The position numbers and the translations under genes were made by a program. From Pseudorhodobacter antarcticus (GTDB lineage Bacteria; Pseudomonadota; Alphaproteobacteria; Rhodobacterales; Rhodobacteraceae), in assembly GCA_945862435.1 (NCBI GenBank), contig CAMAXX010000004.1, positions 62,001 through 126,000 on the forward strand: DNA of 64,000 bases, written 5' to 3'. Every line of letters starts with the position of its first letter. Position 1 is the first letter of the stretch. Positions 8,318 to 21,405 of this stretch are shown here, piece by piece. The notes under the pieces are model-generated. The model did not search any database, was not told where the DNA came from, and saw only the letters and a program-made list of their open reading frames with translations.

Positions 8318-9181
8318 TCACTCAACGAAAGCAGTGAACTCGGTGATACCGATGTTTTCGTACATTTTGCGAACGATGTCATAGTCAGCGTCAGTTACAG
8401 TCGCGCCAAAGCTGCCGCCAAGATACTTGGCGTTCTCTTCAGAGGCGGTCACAGCCGCCAGCAGCGCATCGCCATTTTCGGCGAATGTTTTGCGAACAAT
8501 TTCAACCACTTCTGGCTTAACTGTTGACGAGGCGAGCAGCACGTCATTTGGCAAAGTTACACCCTTTGCAATTTGACGGAACTTTTGGTCAGGGAACTTT
8601 TCGGTGATGCTTTCGATGTGGGTGCGGTTCAAACCAATTGCACCAATTTCGCCAGCAATCAAAGCTTCGACGGCGACGTTGCGGTTCAGGAAAACAGGCT
8701 CGTAATCGGTGCTATAGACCAGACCTGCTTCGGACATCAGGGTCACTGGGCCAAGGTGCTGCGAGGTTGAACCGATTTCACCAAAAGAAACTTTCGCACC
8801 TTTCAGGTCGGCTGGTGCCTGCACTGGGCTTGCGTCCAGCACAACAAGGGTCGAATAATAGTCAGGGCGCGCCCAAGTCACGACTGGCGTCGCTTGCAGA
8901 CGTGCGTTGAACACAACGTATTCGGCAGGACCAGTCATCACGAAATCAACCTGATCGGCGGCCATAGCTTCGACAGCAACGGTGCGGCCAGACACTGGGA
9001 AAAATTCTACTTTCAGGCCCGAAGCGGCTTCGAATGCTTCTTTGAAGGGGCCCATTTCGCGCTGAACGGCTTCTAGGCCATCAATGTCGGTAAAAGCAAA
9101 GCGGATCGTGTCCTGAGCAACAGCGCTCGAGGCTGCAAAAACACTCATGGCAATCAAGCCAGTGGCAAGGATCTGTTTCAT
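8318..9181 (-). CDS. phnD: Phosphonate ABC transporter substrate-binding protein PhnD
   Basis: This 287-residue periplasmic binding protein has a clear signal peptide (MKQILATGLIAMSVFAASS, cleaved near AVAQ). The mature part shows the PhnD pattern: RFAFTDIDGLEAVQREMGPF, VDFVMTGPAEYVVF and GSTSQHLGPVTLMSEAGL. The ATG at 9181 is preceded by AGGAAG at 6 nt, which rules out the longer upstream reading. It is the first gene of the phn unit. A candidate Pho box lies 48 nt upstream of the start (9230-9247). Which phosphonate or oxyanion it binds cannot be told. Confidence 0.95.
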   Translation of the reverse strand: MKQILATGLIAMSVFAASSAVAQDTIRFAFTDIDGLEAVQREMGPFKEAFEAASGLKVEFFPVSGRTVAVEAMAADQVDFVMTGPAEYVVFNARLQATPVVTWARPDYYSTLVVLDASPVQAPADLKGAKVSFGEIGSTSQHLGPVTLMSEAGLVYSTDYEPVFLNRNVAVEALIAGEIGAIGLNRTHIESITEKFPDQKFRQIAKGVTLPNDVLLASSTVKPEVVEIVRKTFAENGDALLAAVTASEENAKYLGGSFGATVTDADYDIVRKMYENIGITEFTAFVE

Positions 9182-9229
9182 GACGACTTCCTGTTTTAGG
9201 TTTAATGTGCCATCAGGTAGCGAGCGGAT

Positions 9230-9247
9230 GTGACGGATCCGCGACAG
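9230..9247 (-). promoter_or_regulatory. Candidate Pho box upstream of phnD
   Basis: On the minus strand the site reads CTGTCGC-GGAT-CCGTCAC. It is two 7-nt direct repeats with a 4-nt spacer, each matching the PhoB consensus CTGTCAT at 5 of 7 positions. It sits 48 nt before the phnD ATG, where a PhoB-activated promoter would put it. Phosphonate uptake genes are often Pho-controlled, and a PhoR-like kinase is encoded at 47904-48953. The match is imperfect. Confidence 0.4.
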
Positions 9248-9336
9248 ATATGCGAATGATTTGTAAAAACTCACTTGGGCCGCGCAAGGGTCTGCAGCGC
9301 TTCAAAATGGCCGTCATAACATTTTTAAGGTTGCTC

Positions 9337-13033
<3,697 letters not shown>

Positions 13034-13037
<4 letters not shown>

Positions 13038-14458
13038 TTGATAAGCCTTTGATATAGCGCAGCATACTGCGCAGCCGCCGGGCCCCAGCCCAAATCTAAA
13101 GCCATCGCTTGCCGCTGCATTTTGGCCCATGTCGGCGCATCGCGGTACAGACGCAAGGCTTGGCGCAGCGCCCCTGAAAAGCCCATTGCATCCACGGGGT
13201 GAAACACCACACCCGTCGCCACACCCGCCGACAGCGCGGCTGGAGAGGCATGGATAACCGTATCGGCAAGCCCGCCCACCGCCGCCACCACAGGCAGAGT
13301 GCCATAAGCCAGCCCATACATCTGCGTCAAACCGCACGGTTCAAACCGCGACGGGACAAGCACCATATCTCCCCCTGCAAACAGGCGGTGGGAATACGCC
13401 TCGTTGTAGCCGATCTTAACCGAAACCTGCGCAGGGTAGCGCGCCGCCAGCGCCCGCAGCGCAATTTCAAACGCCGGATCGCCCGTGCCCAAAACCGCAA
13501 GGCCCCCTCCTGCATCCAGAAATTCAGGCATAGCGGATAGTGCCAGATCAATGCCCTTTTGCGCGGTCAGGCGCGAAACAATGATCGCGAGCGGGCCTTT
13601 GATCTTGAGTTTCAAATCTTTCAGCAGCGCCAATTTATTCTTCGCCTTGTCGCTAAGCGTTTCACGGCTGTATGCAATAGGCTCCAACTCAGGCGACCAA
13701 ACGGCAGGGTCTACCCCGTTGAGAATGCCCAACACATCCCCCGCCCGCGCCGCAATCACGCCCTCCAGCCCCATACCAAATTCGGGGCGCATGATTTCTG
13801 CCGCATAGGTGGGCGAGACCGTTGTAATGGCATCAGCCGTGACCAGCGCGGCCTTAAGCGATGCAAGCCCGCCGTAATACTCCAGCGCATCGGCGGTAAA
13901 GGCCGATTTGGGCAGGCGCAGCACATCAATCAGCGCGGCATCGGCCCAGCCCTGAAAGGCAATGTTATGGATTGTGATAACGGATGCCGCCCCGCCCGTG
14001 CCATGATAGCGCAGATAGGCTGAGGCAAAACCCGCCTGCCAATCATGGCCATGAAGTACATCAGGTTTCCAGCCCGAAGCCCCTTCGCGGGCAATGCGCG
14101 CGGCAACCCATGACAGCGCTGCAAATCGTTGCGGGTTATCTGCAAAATCGCCTCGCGTATCCGAATAAGGCCCACCATCGCGATCATATAAATGTGGCGC
14201 ATCCAGCAGCAGCAGGTCTAACCCCGCGATCTGCCCCGCCACCACGCGCGCGGGCGCGCCAAACAAATCCGCCTCGCGCAGCACTTCTGACATTTGCGCC
14301 AAATGCGGCAAAAGCGGGCGGTAGGCTGGCAGCAAAGTGCGCATGTGCCAGCCCAGTGGGGCGAGCGCGGCGGGCAACGCGCCGACCACATCGGCCAGCC
14401 CACCTGTTTTGATCAGCGGCACACATTCGGATGCAACGGATAGAATTTTGCCACCCAT
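13034..14458 (-). CDS. glgA: Glycogen synthase GlgA
   Basis: This 474-residue GT5 enzyme transfers glucose from ADP-glucose to the growing alpha-1,4 chain. It has the ADP-glucose-binding KTGGLADVVGALPAAL (residues about 17-32), TIHNIAFQG, the C-terminal domain IVSRLTAQKGIDL and the catalytic region PSRFEPCGLTQMYGLAYGTL. Length and domain order are normal. It starts 9 nt after glgC and overlaps glgX by 4 nt. Confidence 0.96.
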
Positions 14459-14467
14459 GCCGCCCCC

Positions 14468-15736
14468 CTAACGTGCCCTGGCCCGCGCATCCAGCATGTT
14501 CTGCGTGACAAGCACGATGCCCCCTTCGCTGAGGCGAAACCACTTGGCATCTTCCACAGGGTCTTGACCCACAACCAGCCCATCGGGAATAATGACGCCG
14601 CGATCAATCACACAGCGCGTCAATTCGGCCTTGCGATTGACGATCACCTGCGGCAGGGCAACGACATGATCCAGCGCAGAAAAGCTGTGCGTGCGAACTC
14701 CAGTGAACAGCAGCGAATTGCGCACCTCTGACCCCGACACAATACAATCTCCCGACACCAGCGACGAGACCGCCATGCCGCGCCGCCCGTCTTCGTCATG
14801 GATAAACTTGGCGGGGGGCAGTATTTCGGCATAAGTCCAAATCGGCCAGCTTTGATCGTAGATATCCAGCTTTGGGATAAAATCCGTAAGGTCGATATTG
14901 GCTTGCCAAAAGGCATCAATCGTCCCCACATCGCGCCAATAGGGTTCTTGTTCCAGCCCCGAGGTCACGCAACTGTCGGCAAAGCGGTGCGCCACGGCCT
15001 TGCCGTTTTTCACAATGTCAGGGATCAAATCGTTGCCAAAATCATGGCTGGAATTGCCATCGCTCATATCGCGGATCAGAAGATCACGCAGAAACGCCCA
15101 GTTGAAAACATAAATCCCCATCGAGGCGAGGGCATGTGCCGGATCGCCTGGAATGCTAGGCGGGTCTTTGGGCTTTTCCAAAAACTGGGTGATGTTCATG
15201 TCTTTGTCCACCTGCATCACGCCAAAAGCGGTCGCCTCCATACGCGGCACTGTCAGGCAGCCAATCGTCACATCCGCGCCCGAAGTGACATGCTGTTGCA
15301 GCATCACCTCGTAGTCCATTTTATAGATATGATCGCCCGCCAGCACCACGATATATTCGATATCATAGCTGTCAACGATGTCGATATTCTGCGCCACAGC
15401 GTCCGCTGTGCCCAAATACCATTTGTTTTCGTCAACACGTTGGCTGGCAGGCAGAATGTCCAAATATTCGTTGCGTTCAGCGCGGAAAAATCCCCACCCG
15501 CGCTGCATATGGCGGATCAGACTGTGCGCTTTATATTGGGTGGCAATCGCCATTTTGCGAATGCCCGAATTCAGCGCGTTCGATAGGGCAAAGTCGATAA
15601 TGCGCGTCTTGCCGCCGAAATAAACGGCGGGTTTGGCGCGGTTATCTGTCAACTCCTTCAGGCGGCTACCACGCCCGCCGGCCAGCACAAAGGCCATGGC
15701 GCGGGATGCTAGGCGGGTGTTTGGTCTGGCTTTCAT
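14468..15736 (-). CDS. glgC: Glucose-1-phosphate adenylyltransferase GlgC
   Basis: This 422-residue enzyme makes ADP-glucose from ATP and glucose 1-phosphate, the committed step of glycogen synthesis. It has the nucleotidyltransferase signature [20 protein letters not shown], then [32 protein letters not shown] and [11 protein letters not shown] left-handed beta-helix follows ([20 protein letters not shown]), which in this family carries allosteric sites. The operon order is glgP-glgB-glgC-glgA-glgX-pgm, with 39 nt separating it from glgB. Confidence 0.96.
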   Translation of the reverse strand: MKARPNTRLASRAMAFVLAGGRGSRLKELTDNRAKPAVYFGGKTRIIDFALSNALNSGIRKMAIATQYKAHSLIRHMQRGWGFFRAERNEYLDILPASQRVDENKWYLGTADAVAQNIDIVDSYDIEYIVVLAGDHIYKMDYEVMLQQHVTSGADVTIGCLTVPRMEATAFGVMQVDKDMNITQFLEKPKDPPSIPGDPAHALASMGIYVFNWAFLRDLLIRDMSDGNSSHDFGNDLIPDIVKNGKAVAHRFADSCVTSGLEQEPYWRDVGTIDAFWQANIDLTDFIPKLDIYDQSWPIWTYAEILPPAKFIHDEDGRRGMAVSSLVSGDCIVSGSEVRNSLLFTGVRTHSFSALDHVVALPQVIVNRKAELTRCVIDRGVIIPDGLVVGQDPVEDAKWFRLSEGGIVLVTQNMLDARARAR

Positions 15737-15775
15737 GTCGTCCTCCCAGTCGATTATTTGGCGTTGATGATGTGA

Positions 15776-17947
15776 TTATTTTTGTTGTTTGAAAAACAGC
15801 GTAGCCATAGGCGGTAGGGTGATTTCCGCCGAGTAATCGCGCCCATTATGCGCGATGGATTCGGCTGTAACGCCCCCAAAGTTAACCGCATTGCCGCCAC
15901 CGTAAATCGCGGCATCGGTGTTCAAAACCTCGTTCCACAGCCCGCCTGCGGGCAATTCAACGCGGTGGCGTCGCGCGACGGGGGTCATGTTGCAAACCAC
16001 CACCACACGCGGGGAATCGCCTGACTTGCGTTCCCATACAAACACCGAATTCTCGGCATCGCGACCTTGGATCCATGCAAAGCCATCTGGTTTGCAATCC
16101 ATCTCGTGCAAAGCGGGTTCGGCCCGATACAGATGGTTCAAATCGCGCACCAGCAGTTGAACGCCGCGGTGGGCGGGGGTATCTGCCTCGTGCCAATCAA
16201 GGCTTTGGTTGTGGTTCCATTCGCGGCTTTGGGCAAATTCGCAGCCCATAAACAGCAGCTTTTTGCCAGGATGACCCCACATAAAGCCGTAATAGGCGCG
16301 CAAGGACGCAAAGCGGTGGGCAGGATCGCCGCCCATCTTTTGCAACATCGACCCTTTGCCATGCACCACCTCGTCATGGCTGATGGGCAGCACATAGTTT
16401 TCCGAATAGGCATACTGCAGCCCAAAAGTCATTTTGTCATGATGGTATTTGCGGTTGATCGGGTCTTCGGCCATATACCGCAAGGTATCGTTCATCCAGC
16501 CCATATTCCATTTAAACCCAAAGCCAAGCCCCCCCAAATGCACGGGACGGCTGACGCCATCAAAGGCGGTGCTTTCTTCGGCAACGGTCATGATCCCGTC
16601 CATCGCGCCGTAGGCATCTGTGTTCATGGCGCGCAAAAGGGCGATGGCCTCATAATTCTCGCGCCCGCCGTCAATATTCGGAATCCACTGCCCTTCTTCG
16701 CGCGAGTAATCGCGGTACAGCATTGATGCCACCGCATCCACGCGCAGCCCGTCGATATGGTATTCTTCCAGCCAATATCGGGCGTTAGACACAAGGAAGT
16801 TTGCAACTTCGACGCGGCCATAGTTGTAAATAAGCGTGTTCCAATCCTGATGAAAGCCTTCTTTGGGATCAGAATGTTCGAAAAGTGAAGTTCCATCAAA
16901 TTGGGTCAATCCGTGGAGATCGGTGGGAAAATGGCCCGGAACCCAGTCAATCAGCACACCGATACCGCGATTATGCGCGGTATTGATAAGTGCGCGCAAC
17001 TCGTCTGGCAGCCCGTGGCGGATGGTTGGGGCGAAAAGCCCGATGGGCTGATAGCCCCACGAGCCGTCGAACGGGTATTCAGAAATCGGCAGAAATTCGA
17101 CATGGGTAAATCCCATCCAAAAGACATAGTCGATAAGTTGCTTGGCCAGTTCCAGATACGACAGCATCCGCCCGCCCTCTGCGCGCCTCCAAGACGGAAG
17201 ATGCACTTCGTAAACAGACATTGGGGCCGCGATAGTGTGCTTTTCTTTGCGCGATTGCATCCAATTAGCATCCGACCACACCGCCTTGGAAATATCGCGC
17301 ACCACCGAAGCATTGGCTGGTGCATGTTCTGAACCAAATCCAACGGGATCCGATTTCAGCGGCAGGGTCTGCCAATCAGGGCCCAGAATTTCATAACGGT
17401 AAAGTGCGCCCTGCCCCACGTTTGGCAGAAAAATCTCCCAAACACCGCAGGCGGGATGATGGCGCATTGGGGCGCGGCGGCCATCCCAGTGGTTAAAATC
17501 GCCCACCACGGACACGCGTTGCGCATTTGGGGCCCAAACGGCAAAATGGGTTCCCGCTACCCCTTGGTGCTGCATTACATGCGCGCCCAGAACCTGCCAA
17601 ATCCGCTGATGCTTTCCAATCGCCAGTAGGTATTCGTCCATTTCGCCCAAAACAGGGCCAAAACGGTAGGGATCTTGCACCTGCCACTGCCCGCCATACC
17701 CCTCCCAGCGCAGGATGTAGGCCGCATCACTGCCGACCTTCGCTGCGAACATGCCCGTTGGGCCAAGGGCATGGGCCACAAATTCTGCTACGCCTTGATG
17801 CACAAATAGCGCCTCGGCGCCAGGATCAAAGGCGATGACCCACCATTCACCCCGATGCTGATGCAGGCCCAAATGTGCAAACGGGCCTGCAAAACGCCCC
17901 TGCGATATCGCCTCTAACGCGCCGAAATCAAAGGGATATTCTATCAT
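15776..17947 (-). CDS. glgB: 1,4-alpha-glucan branching enzyme GlgB
   Basis: This 723-residue GH13 enzyme introduces alpha-1,6 branches. It has an N-terminal N1 domain (residues 1-100), a CBM48 (GTHFAVWAPNAQRVSVVGDF) and a catalytic barrel with YHIDGLRVDAVASMLYRDY, MTVAEESTAFDGVSRPVHLG and LPISHDEVVHGKGSM. A C-terminal beta domain with CNMTPVARRHRVELPAGG closes the protein. Length is typical. It begins 15 nt after glgP. Confidence 0.96.
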   Translation of the reverse strand: MIEYPFDFGALEAISQGRFAGPFAHLGLHQHRGEWWVIAFDPGAEALFVHQGVAEFVAHALGPTGMFAAKVGSDAAYILRWEGYGGQWQVQDPYRFGPVLGEMDEYLLAIGKHQRIWQVLGAHVMQHQGVAGTHFAVWAPNAQRVSVVGDFNHWDGRRAPMRHHPACGVWEIFLPNVGQGALYRYEILGPDWQTLPLKSDPVGFGSEHAPANASVVRDISKAVWSDANWMQSRKEKHTIAAPMSVYEVHLPSWRRAEGGRMLSYLELAKQLIDYVFWMGFTHVEFLPISEYPFDGSWGYQPIGLFAPTIRHGLPDELRALINTAHNRGIGVLIDWVPGHFPTDLHGLTQFDGTSLFEHSDPKEGFHQDWNTLIYNYGRVEVANFLVSNARYWLEEYHIDGLRVDAVASMLYRDYSREEGQWIPNIDGGRENYEAIALLRAMNTDAYGAMDGIMTVAEESTAFDGVSRPVHLGGLGFGFKWNMGWMNDTLRYMAEDPINRKYHHDKMTFGLQYAYSENYVLPISHDEVVHGKGSMLQKMGGDPAHRFASLRAYYGFMWGHPGKKLLFMGCEFAQSREWNHNQSLDWHEADTPAHRGVQLLVRDLNHLYRAEPALHEMDCKPDGFAWIQGRDAENSVFVWERKSGDSPRVVVVCNMTPVARRHRVELPAGGLWNEVLNTDAAIYGGGNAVNFGGVTAESIAHNGRDYSAEITLPPMATLFFKQQK

Positions 17948-17962
17948 GTGCTCTACTTTGGG

Positions 17963-20362
17963 TTAAAGGGCGGAAGGAATATCCCAGATGTCTTTCATAT
18001 AGCTGCGAATGGTGCGGTCGGATGAAAAATAGCCAGACCGCGCTGTATTCAGGCCGGCCATCTTGGCCCATCGTGGCCCGTCTGCATAGGCTAAATCGAC
18101 CTGCGATTGTGCTGCGTCATAGGCTTCAAAATCAGCCGCGACAAGAAAGTAATCATGGTGCCAAACGCGGTGGATGAGGTCGTGGTAGCGATCTTTTTGA
18201 TCTGGGCTGAACGTTCCATCGGCAATGGCAGACAGAACGCGTTGCAACGATGGGCTGGCTTCGATCGCTTTGCGCGACTGGTCAGGGTATTCTCGGCGTT
18301 TGAACGCCTGATCGGTGGTTAGGCCAAACAGGAAAAAGTTTTCCGCCCCCACTTCAGCCAAAATTTCCACATTCGCGCCGTCCAAAGTGCCAATCGTCGG
18401 CGCACCATTCATCATAAACTTCATGTTGCCAGTTCCAGACGCCTCTTTGCCCGCAGTGGAAATCTGCTCGGAAAGGTCAGCAGCGGGAACCAACGCTTGG
18501 GCCATTGAAACGTTGTAATTGGGCGGATACATGATTTTCAGCAAATCACCAACTTGACGATCGTTGTTAACAACATCAGCTACATCATTGATAAGATGAA
18601 TTATTTCCTTAGCGACAACATAACCAGGCGCGGATTTGCCACCAAAGATTTTCACGCGTGCAATCCATTCAGCCTGCGGATTATCTTTGATACGCTGGTA
18701 ATGCGCCACAGTTTGTAGAATGTTCAAAAGCTGGCGCTTATACTCGTGGATACGCTTGATTTGCACATCAAACAGGGCATCAGGGCAGATCACCTGCCCC
18801 AAATGCGATTTAGCCCAAGAAGCCAGCGCCACTTTATTTGCCCGCTTGGCCGCCATGAATTTGGTTTGGAATCCAGCGTCTGTCACATGGGGTTCCAGCC
18901 CCTTTAGGCGGTCTAGATCATCCTGCCAGCCCGTGCCAATGGTGTCGTTGATAAGCCCCGCAAGCGGCGGGTTGCACATATTCAGCCAACGGCGCGGGGT
19001 CACGCCATTGGTTTGATTGATAATGCGGTTTGGATGCAGGGCGTTCAATTCGGGAAACAGGTTGGATTTCACCAAATCCGAATGCAGCGCGGATACGCCG
19101 TTCACCTTATGCGCCATCACAAAGGCCAGCTCGCCCATACGCACCTCGTGGTGCTTTACGATGCCAATGTAATGCGGGCGCGTATATTTCGCGGCATGCC
19201 AAGCGTCGATTTGTTCGACCAGTTGCATATGGCGCGGCAACGTGGTGCCAAAGGTAAATGTCGCCCACCGCTCTAACGCTTCGGGCAAAAGAGTGTGGTT
19301 GGTATAGCCAAGACAGGCGCGGGCAATGTCCACAGCCTCGGAAAAGGGGATATGGTTTTCATCGACGAGCAGCCGCACCAATTCTGGCCCTGCCAGTGCT
19401 GGGTGGGTGTCGTTCATCTGAATGGCAACGAATTTGGGCAGCGTGCGCAGGTCGGAATGGGCCGATTTAAAGCGGCGCAGAATATCTTGCAGCGCGGCAG
19501 AGGTTAAGAAGAACTCTTGCTTTAGCCGCAGCTCCTTGCCCTGATATGTTGTGTCATCGGGGTAGAGCACTCGGCTAAGCGTGCGCGCAAGCGCTTCGGG
19601 TTCGGCGGCGGCAGCGTAATCGCCGCGATTAAACCGATCCAAATCGAACAATGTGGTGGGCTCTGCCCCCCACAGCCGCAGCGTATTGGCCCATTTGCCC
19701 TGCCATCCGATCACGGGCGTGTCATAGGCGCTGGCCATCACGGTTTCGACGGGCACCCAACTCGCCACGCCGCCATGGGTTTCGACATGGCCTTTGAACG
19801 GGATCACATAGGCGCTTTCAGGGCGCGGGAATTCCCAAGCAAAGCCATGCGCTAGCCAATCTTCTGGCGCCTCGCCCTGCTGACCGCCTTGGAAGAACTG
19901 GCGAAACAGGCCATGTTCATAGCGTATGCCATAGCCATAGGCAGGGCAGCCAACTGTGGCCATCGATTCCATAAAGCAGGCCGCAAGCCGCCCCAGCCCG
20001 CCATTGCCAAGGGCGGCGTCAGGTTCGTCATCGACCAAATCGGCAAAGTTCTGGCCCAAAGCGGCCATCACATCGACGGCCATCTCGCGCAGACCAAGGT
20101 TTGTGGCGGCATCTTCCAGGATGCGGCCAATCAAAAACTCCATCGACAGGTAATAGACCCGCTTGCGGTTTTCGGCGTGGGTGCGTCGCGTCGCGGCAAA
20201 CCACGGGCCAACAATGCGGTCGCGCAAACTGTATGTTAGCGCCATGCGCCAATCATAACGGCTGGCATGAGCGGCGTCCTTGCCCAAAGTATAAGTCAAA
20301 TGGCGCAGTACATCTGCTTGCAGCATTGCGGGGGTCACATCGATGGGGCGCTGTTGGGTCAT
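17963..20362 (-). CDS. glgP: Glycogen phosphorylase GlgP
   Basis: This 799-residue GT35 enzyme releases glucose 1-phosphate from glycogen. It has RKRVYYLSMEFLIGRILEDA near the N-terminus and the PLP-lysine region EASGTGNMKFMMNGAPTIGT. IQMNDTHPALAGPELVR and DVQIKRIHEYKRQLLN are also conserved. The ATG at 20362 with GGAT 7 nt upstream is chosen over an in-frame GTG four codons earlier. It is the first gene of the six-gene glycogen operon. The leader (20363-20528) carries a LacI-operator-like dyad but no further gene. Confidence 0.95.
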   Translation of the reverse strand: MTQQRPIDVTPAMLQADVLRHLTYTLGKDAAHASRYDWRMALTYSLRDRIVGPWFAATRRTHAENRKRVYYLSMEFLIGRILEDAATNLGLREMAVDVMAALGQNFADLVDDEPDAALGNGGLGRLAACFMESMATVGCPAYGYGIRYEHGLFRQFFQGGQQGEAPEDWLAHGFAWEFPRPESAYVIPFKGHVETHGGVASWVPVETVMASAYDTPVIGWQGKWANTLRLWGAEPTTLFDLDRFNRGDYAAAAEPEALARTLSRVLYPDDTTYQGKELRLKQEFFLTSAALQDILRRFKSAHSDLRTLPKFVAIQMNDTHPALAGPELVRLLVDENHIPFSEAVDIARACLGYTNHTLLPEALERWATFTFGTTLPRHMQLVEQIDAWHAAKYTRPHYIGIVKHHEVRMGELAFVMAHKVNGVSALHSDLVKSNLFPELNALHPNRIINQTNGVTPRRWLNMCNPPLAGLINDTIGTGWQDDLDRLKGLEPHVTDAGFQTKFMAAKRANKVALASWAKSHLGQVICPDALFDVQIKRIHEYKRQLLNILQTVAHYQRIKDNPQAEWIARVKIFGGKSAPGYVVAKEIIHLINDVADVVNNDRQVGDLLKIMYPPNYNVSMAQALVPAADLSEQISTAGKEASGTGNMKFMMNGAPTIGTLDGANVEILAEVGAENFFLFGLTTDQAFKRREYPDQSRKAIEASPSLQRVLSAIADGTFSPDQKDRYHDLIHRVWHHDYFLVAADFEAYDAAQSQVDLAYADGPRWAKMAGLNTARSGYFSSDRTIRSYMKDIWDIPSAL

Positions 20363-20459
20363 AACTTTATCCACAAATCATACGGCTGTTGCCGCCTTTA
20401 CCTGCCTTATGACCAGAACGCAGCATAACATCGAACCCCCAAAACGCCGTTCCGGGAAT

Positions 20460-20471
20460 GTTAGCGCAAAC
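20460..20471. promoter_or_regulatory. LacI-operator-like dyad upstream of glgP
   Basis: The near-perfect palindrome GTTAGCGCAAAC lies about 98 nt upstream of the glgP start. It has the GCGC centre with outer GTT/AAC typical of LacI/GalR-family operators, which control sugar-storage operons in many proteobacteria. No LacI gene is in the window. Twelve bases can match by chance. Confidence 0.25.
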
Positions 20472-20528
20472 ATCGGCGGGAATGAAAGGGCTTTGCCTTG
20501 TTTTTGGGCAAAAATCTGTACGAAAGAT

Positions 20529-20961
20529 TTAGAGAATATCCTTTGCGCGATAACGGCGCAGGCGCAGCGCATTGCCCAGCAAAAAAATTGAACTTGCGGC
20601 CATCGCCCCCGCCCCCAGCATTGGCGACAGCGCCGGCCCGCCAAACGGCACCAAAGCCCCCATTTGCCACAGGGATCAGCGCGATGTTATCGCCAAAGGC
20701 CAAAATCAAGTTTTGGCGTATATTGCGCATCACGGCACGCGAACGCCCAATCGCCCGCGCCACGCCCTGCATATCGCCCGACACCAGCACCACATCGCCC
20801 GTCACCTTATCGCCCAGCGTCAGGGCAACGGGCACGGCCTCGCCCAACAGCATAGATGTATCAAGGCTGGATTGCCCCCTCTGACAGTGCCATCTGCCAG
20901 CATAACCGCCGCCTGCGCGCGCAAAACCCGCTCGATGCGAGCCACACAGGGTGCAGGTCAT
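20529..20961 (-). pseudogene. copA relic: internally deleted copper P-type ATPase
   Basis: Pieces of a copper-exporting P1B ATPase lie in order on the minus strand, in more than one frame. The first is the metal-binding start TITFA..MTCTLC, followed in a shifted frame by RIERVLRAQAAV. Then comes an actuator-domain piece (SSLDTSMLLGEAVPVAL, GDKVTGDVVLVSGD). Next is the C-terminal segment GVARAIGRSRAVMRNIRQNL with FGDNIALIPVA, and after another frame change PFGGPALSPMLGAGAMAASS to LRLRRYRAKDIL and a stop. The phosphorylation loop DKTGT, the ATP-binding domain and most membrane helices are missing. About 430 bp remain of a normal gene of roughly 2.3 kb, so this cannot encode a working pump. Confidence 0.8.
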
Positions 20962-21059
20962 CGCGTTATTCGCAAAGGTAATTGTGCGGGTCCTTGAGTT
21001 TCTCTGCGCTTCAAATAGGCTATTTTGAAAAGGGACAAGGGCCGCGCCCGCGCTACGAC

Positions 21060-21091
21060 TTGACGCCGCCCAGACAGCGGCGCGCTATACT
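21060..21091 (+). promoter_or_regulatory. MerR/CueR-type promoter with 20-bp spacer (copZ relic)
   Basis: A -35 element TTGACG (21060-21065) and a -10 element TATACT (21086-21091) are separated by 20 bp. A dyad CGCCGC-N7-GCGGCG (21064-21069 and 21077-21082) lies between them. Overlong spacers with a central dyad are the mark of promoters activated by MerR-family regulators such as CueR. It is followed by AAAGGAG and the GTG of the copZ relic. The assignment is an inference, as the regulator gene is not in the window. Confidence 0.45.
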
Positions 21092-21107
21092 TTCAAAGGA
21101 GAATTTG

Positions 21108-21304
21108 GTGACCACACAATCCATTCCGACATGAATTGCGGGCATTGCAAAGCATCGGTCGAGACAGCGCTTGCACCCTTGGCGACGAAAATTTCAGTGG
21201 ATTTACCAGTGCGGCAAGTCAGCTTCGATGACGCGCAAGACATTCAGGCTATTTTGTCCGCCTTGGGCGAAATTGGGTTTCCTGCACAAGTTCTTGCAAA
21301 ATAA
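21108..21304 (+). pseudogene. Frameshifted copZ-like heavy-metal-binding gene
   Basis: GTG at 21108 has AAAGGAG six nt upstream and would start V-T-T-Q. One missing base near 21120 breaks the frame before the conserved DMNCGHCKASVETAL. The remaining frame runs to TAA at 21302-21304. With one base restored the product is about 65 residues, the usual length of a CopZ/HMA copper chaperone with the MxCxxC motif (MNCGHC). Initiation at the internal ATG 21131 would give 57 residues lacking the first beta strand. It lies divergently beside the copA relic, so both halves of the copper locus seem to be decaying. Confidence 0.65.
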
Positions 21305-21405
21305 CCACAATTGCGGTAGGTTGATCGACATAATGCCGCAGTTTAGCCACGGCTAGGCCAAACCTGCGCGGAAAACTACCAATGCGGCCAAGACCGCAGG
21401 CGAAG

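Noticed and set aside
13038..13337. N-terminal extension of GlgX into glgA
   Set aside because: Gly/Cys-rich sequence out of frame with glgA; GlgX homology begins right after the GTG at 13037.
20461..20961. A 166-codon intact minus-strand gene in the copA region
   Set aside because: The frame joins fragments of different parts of CopA and unrelated sequence. It is a relic with frame changes and not a coherent protein.
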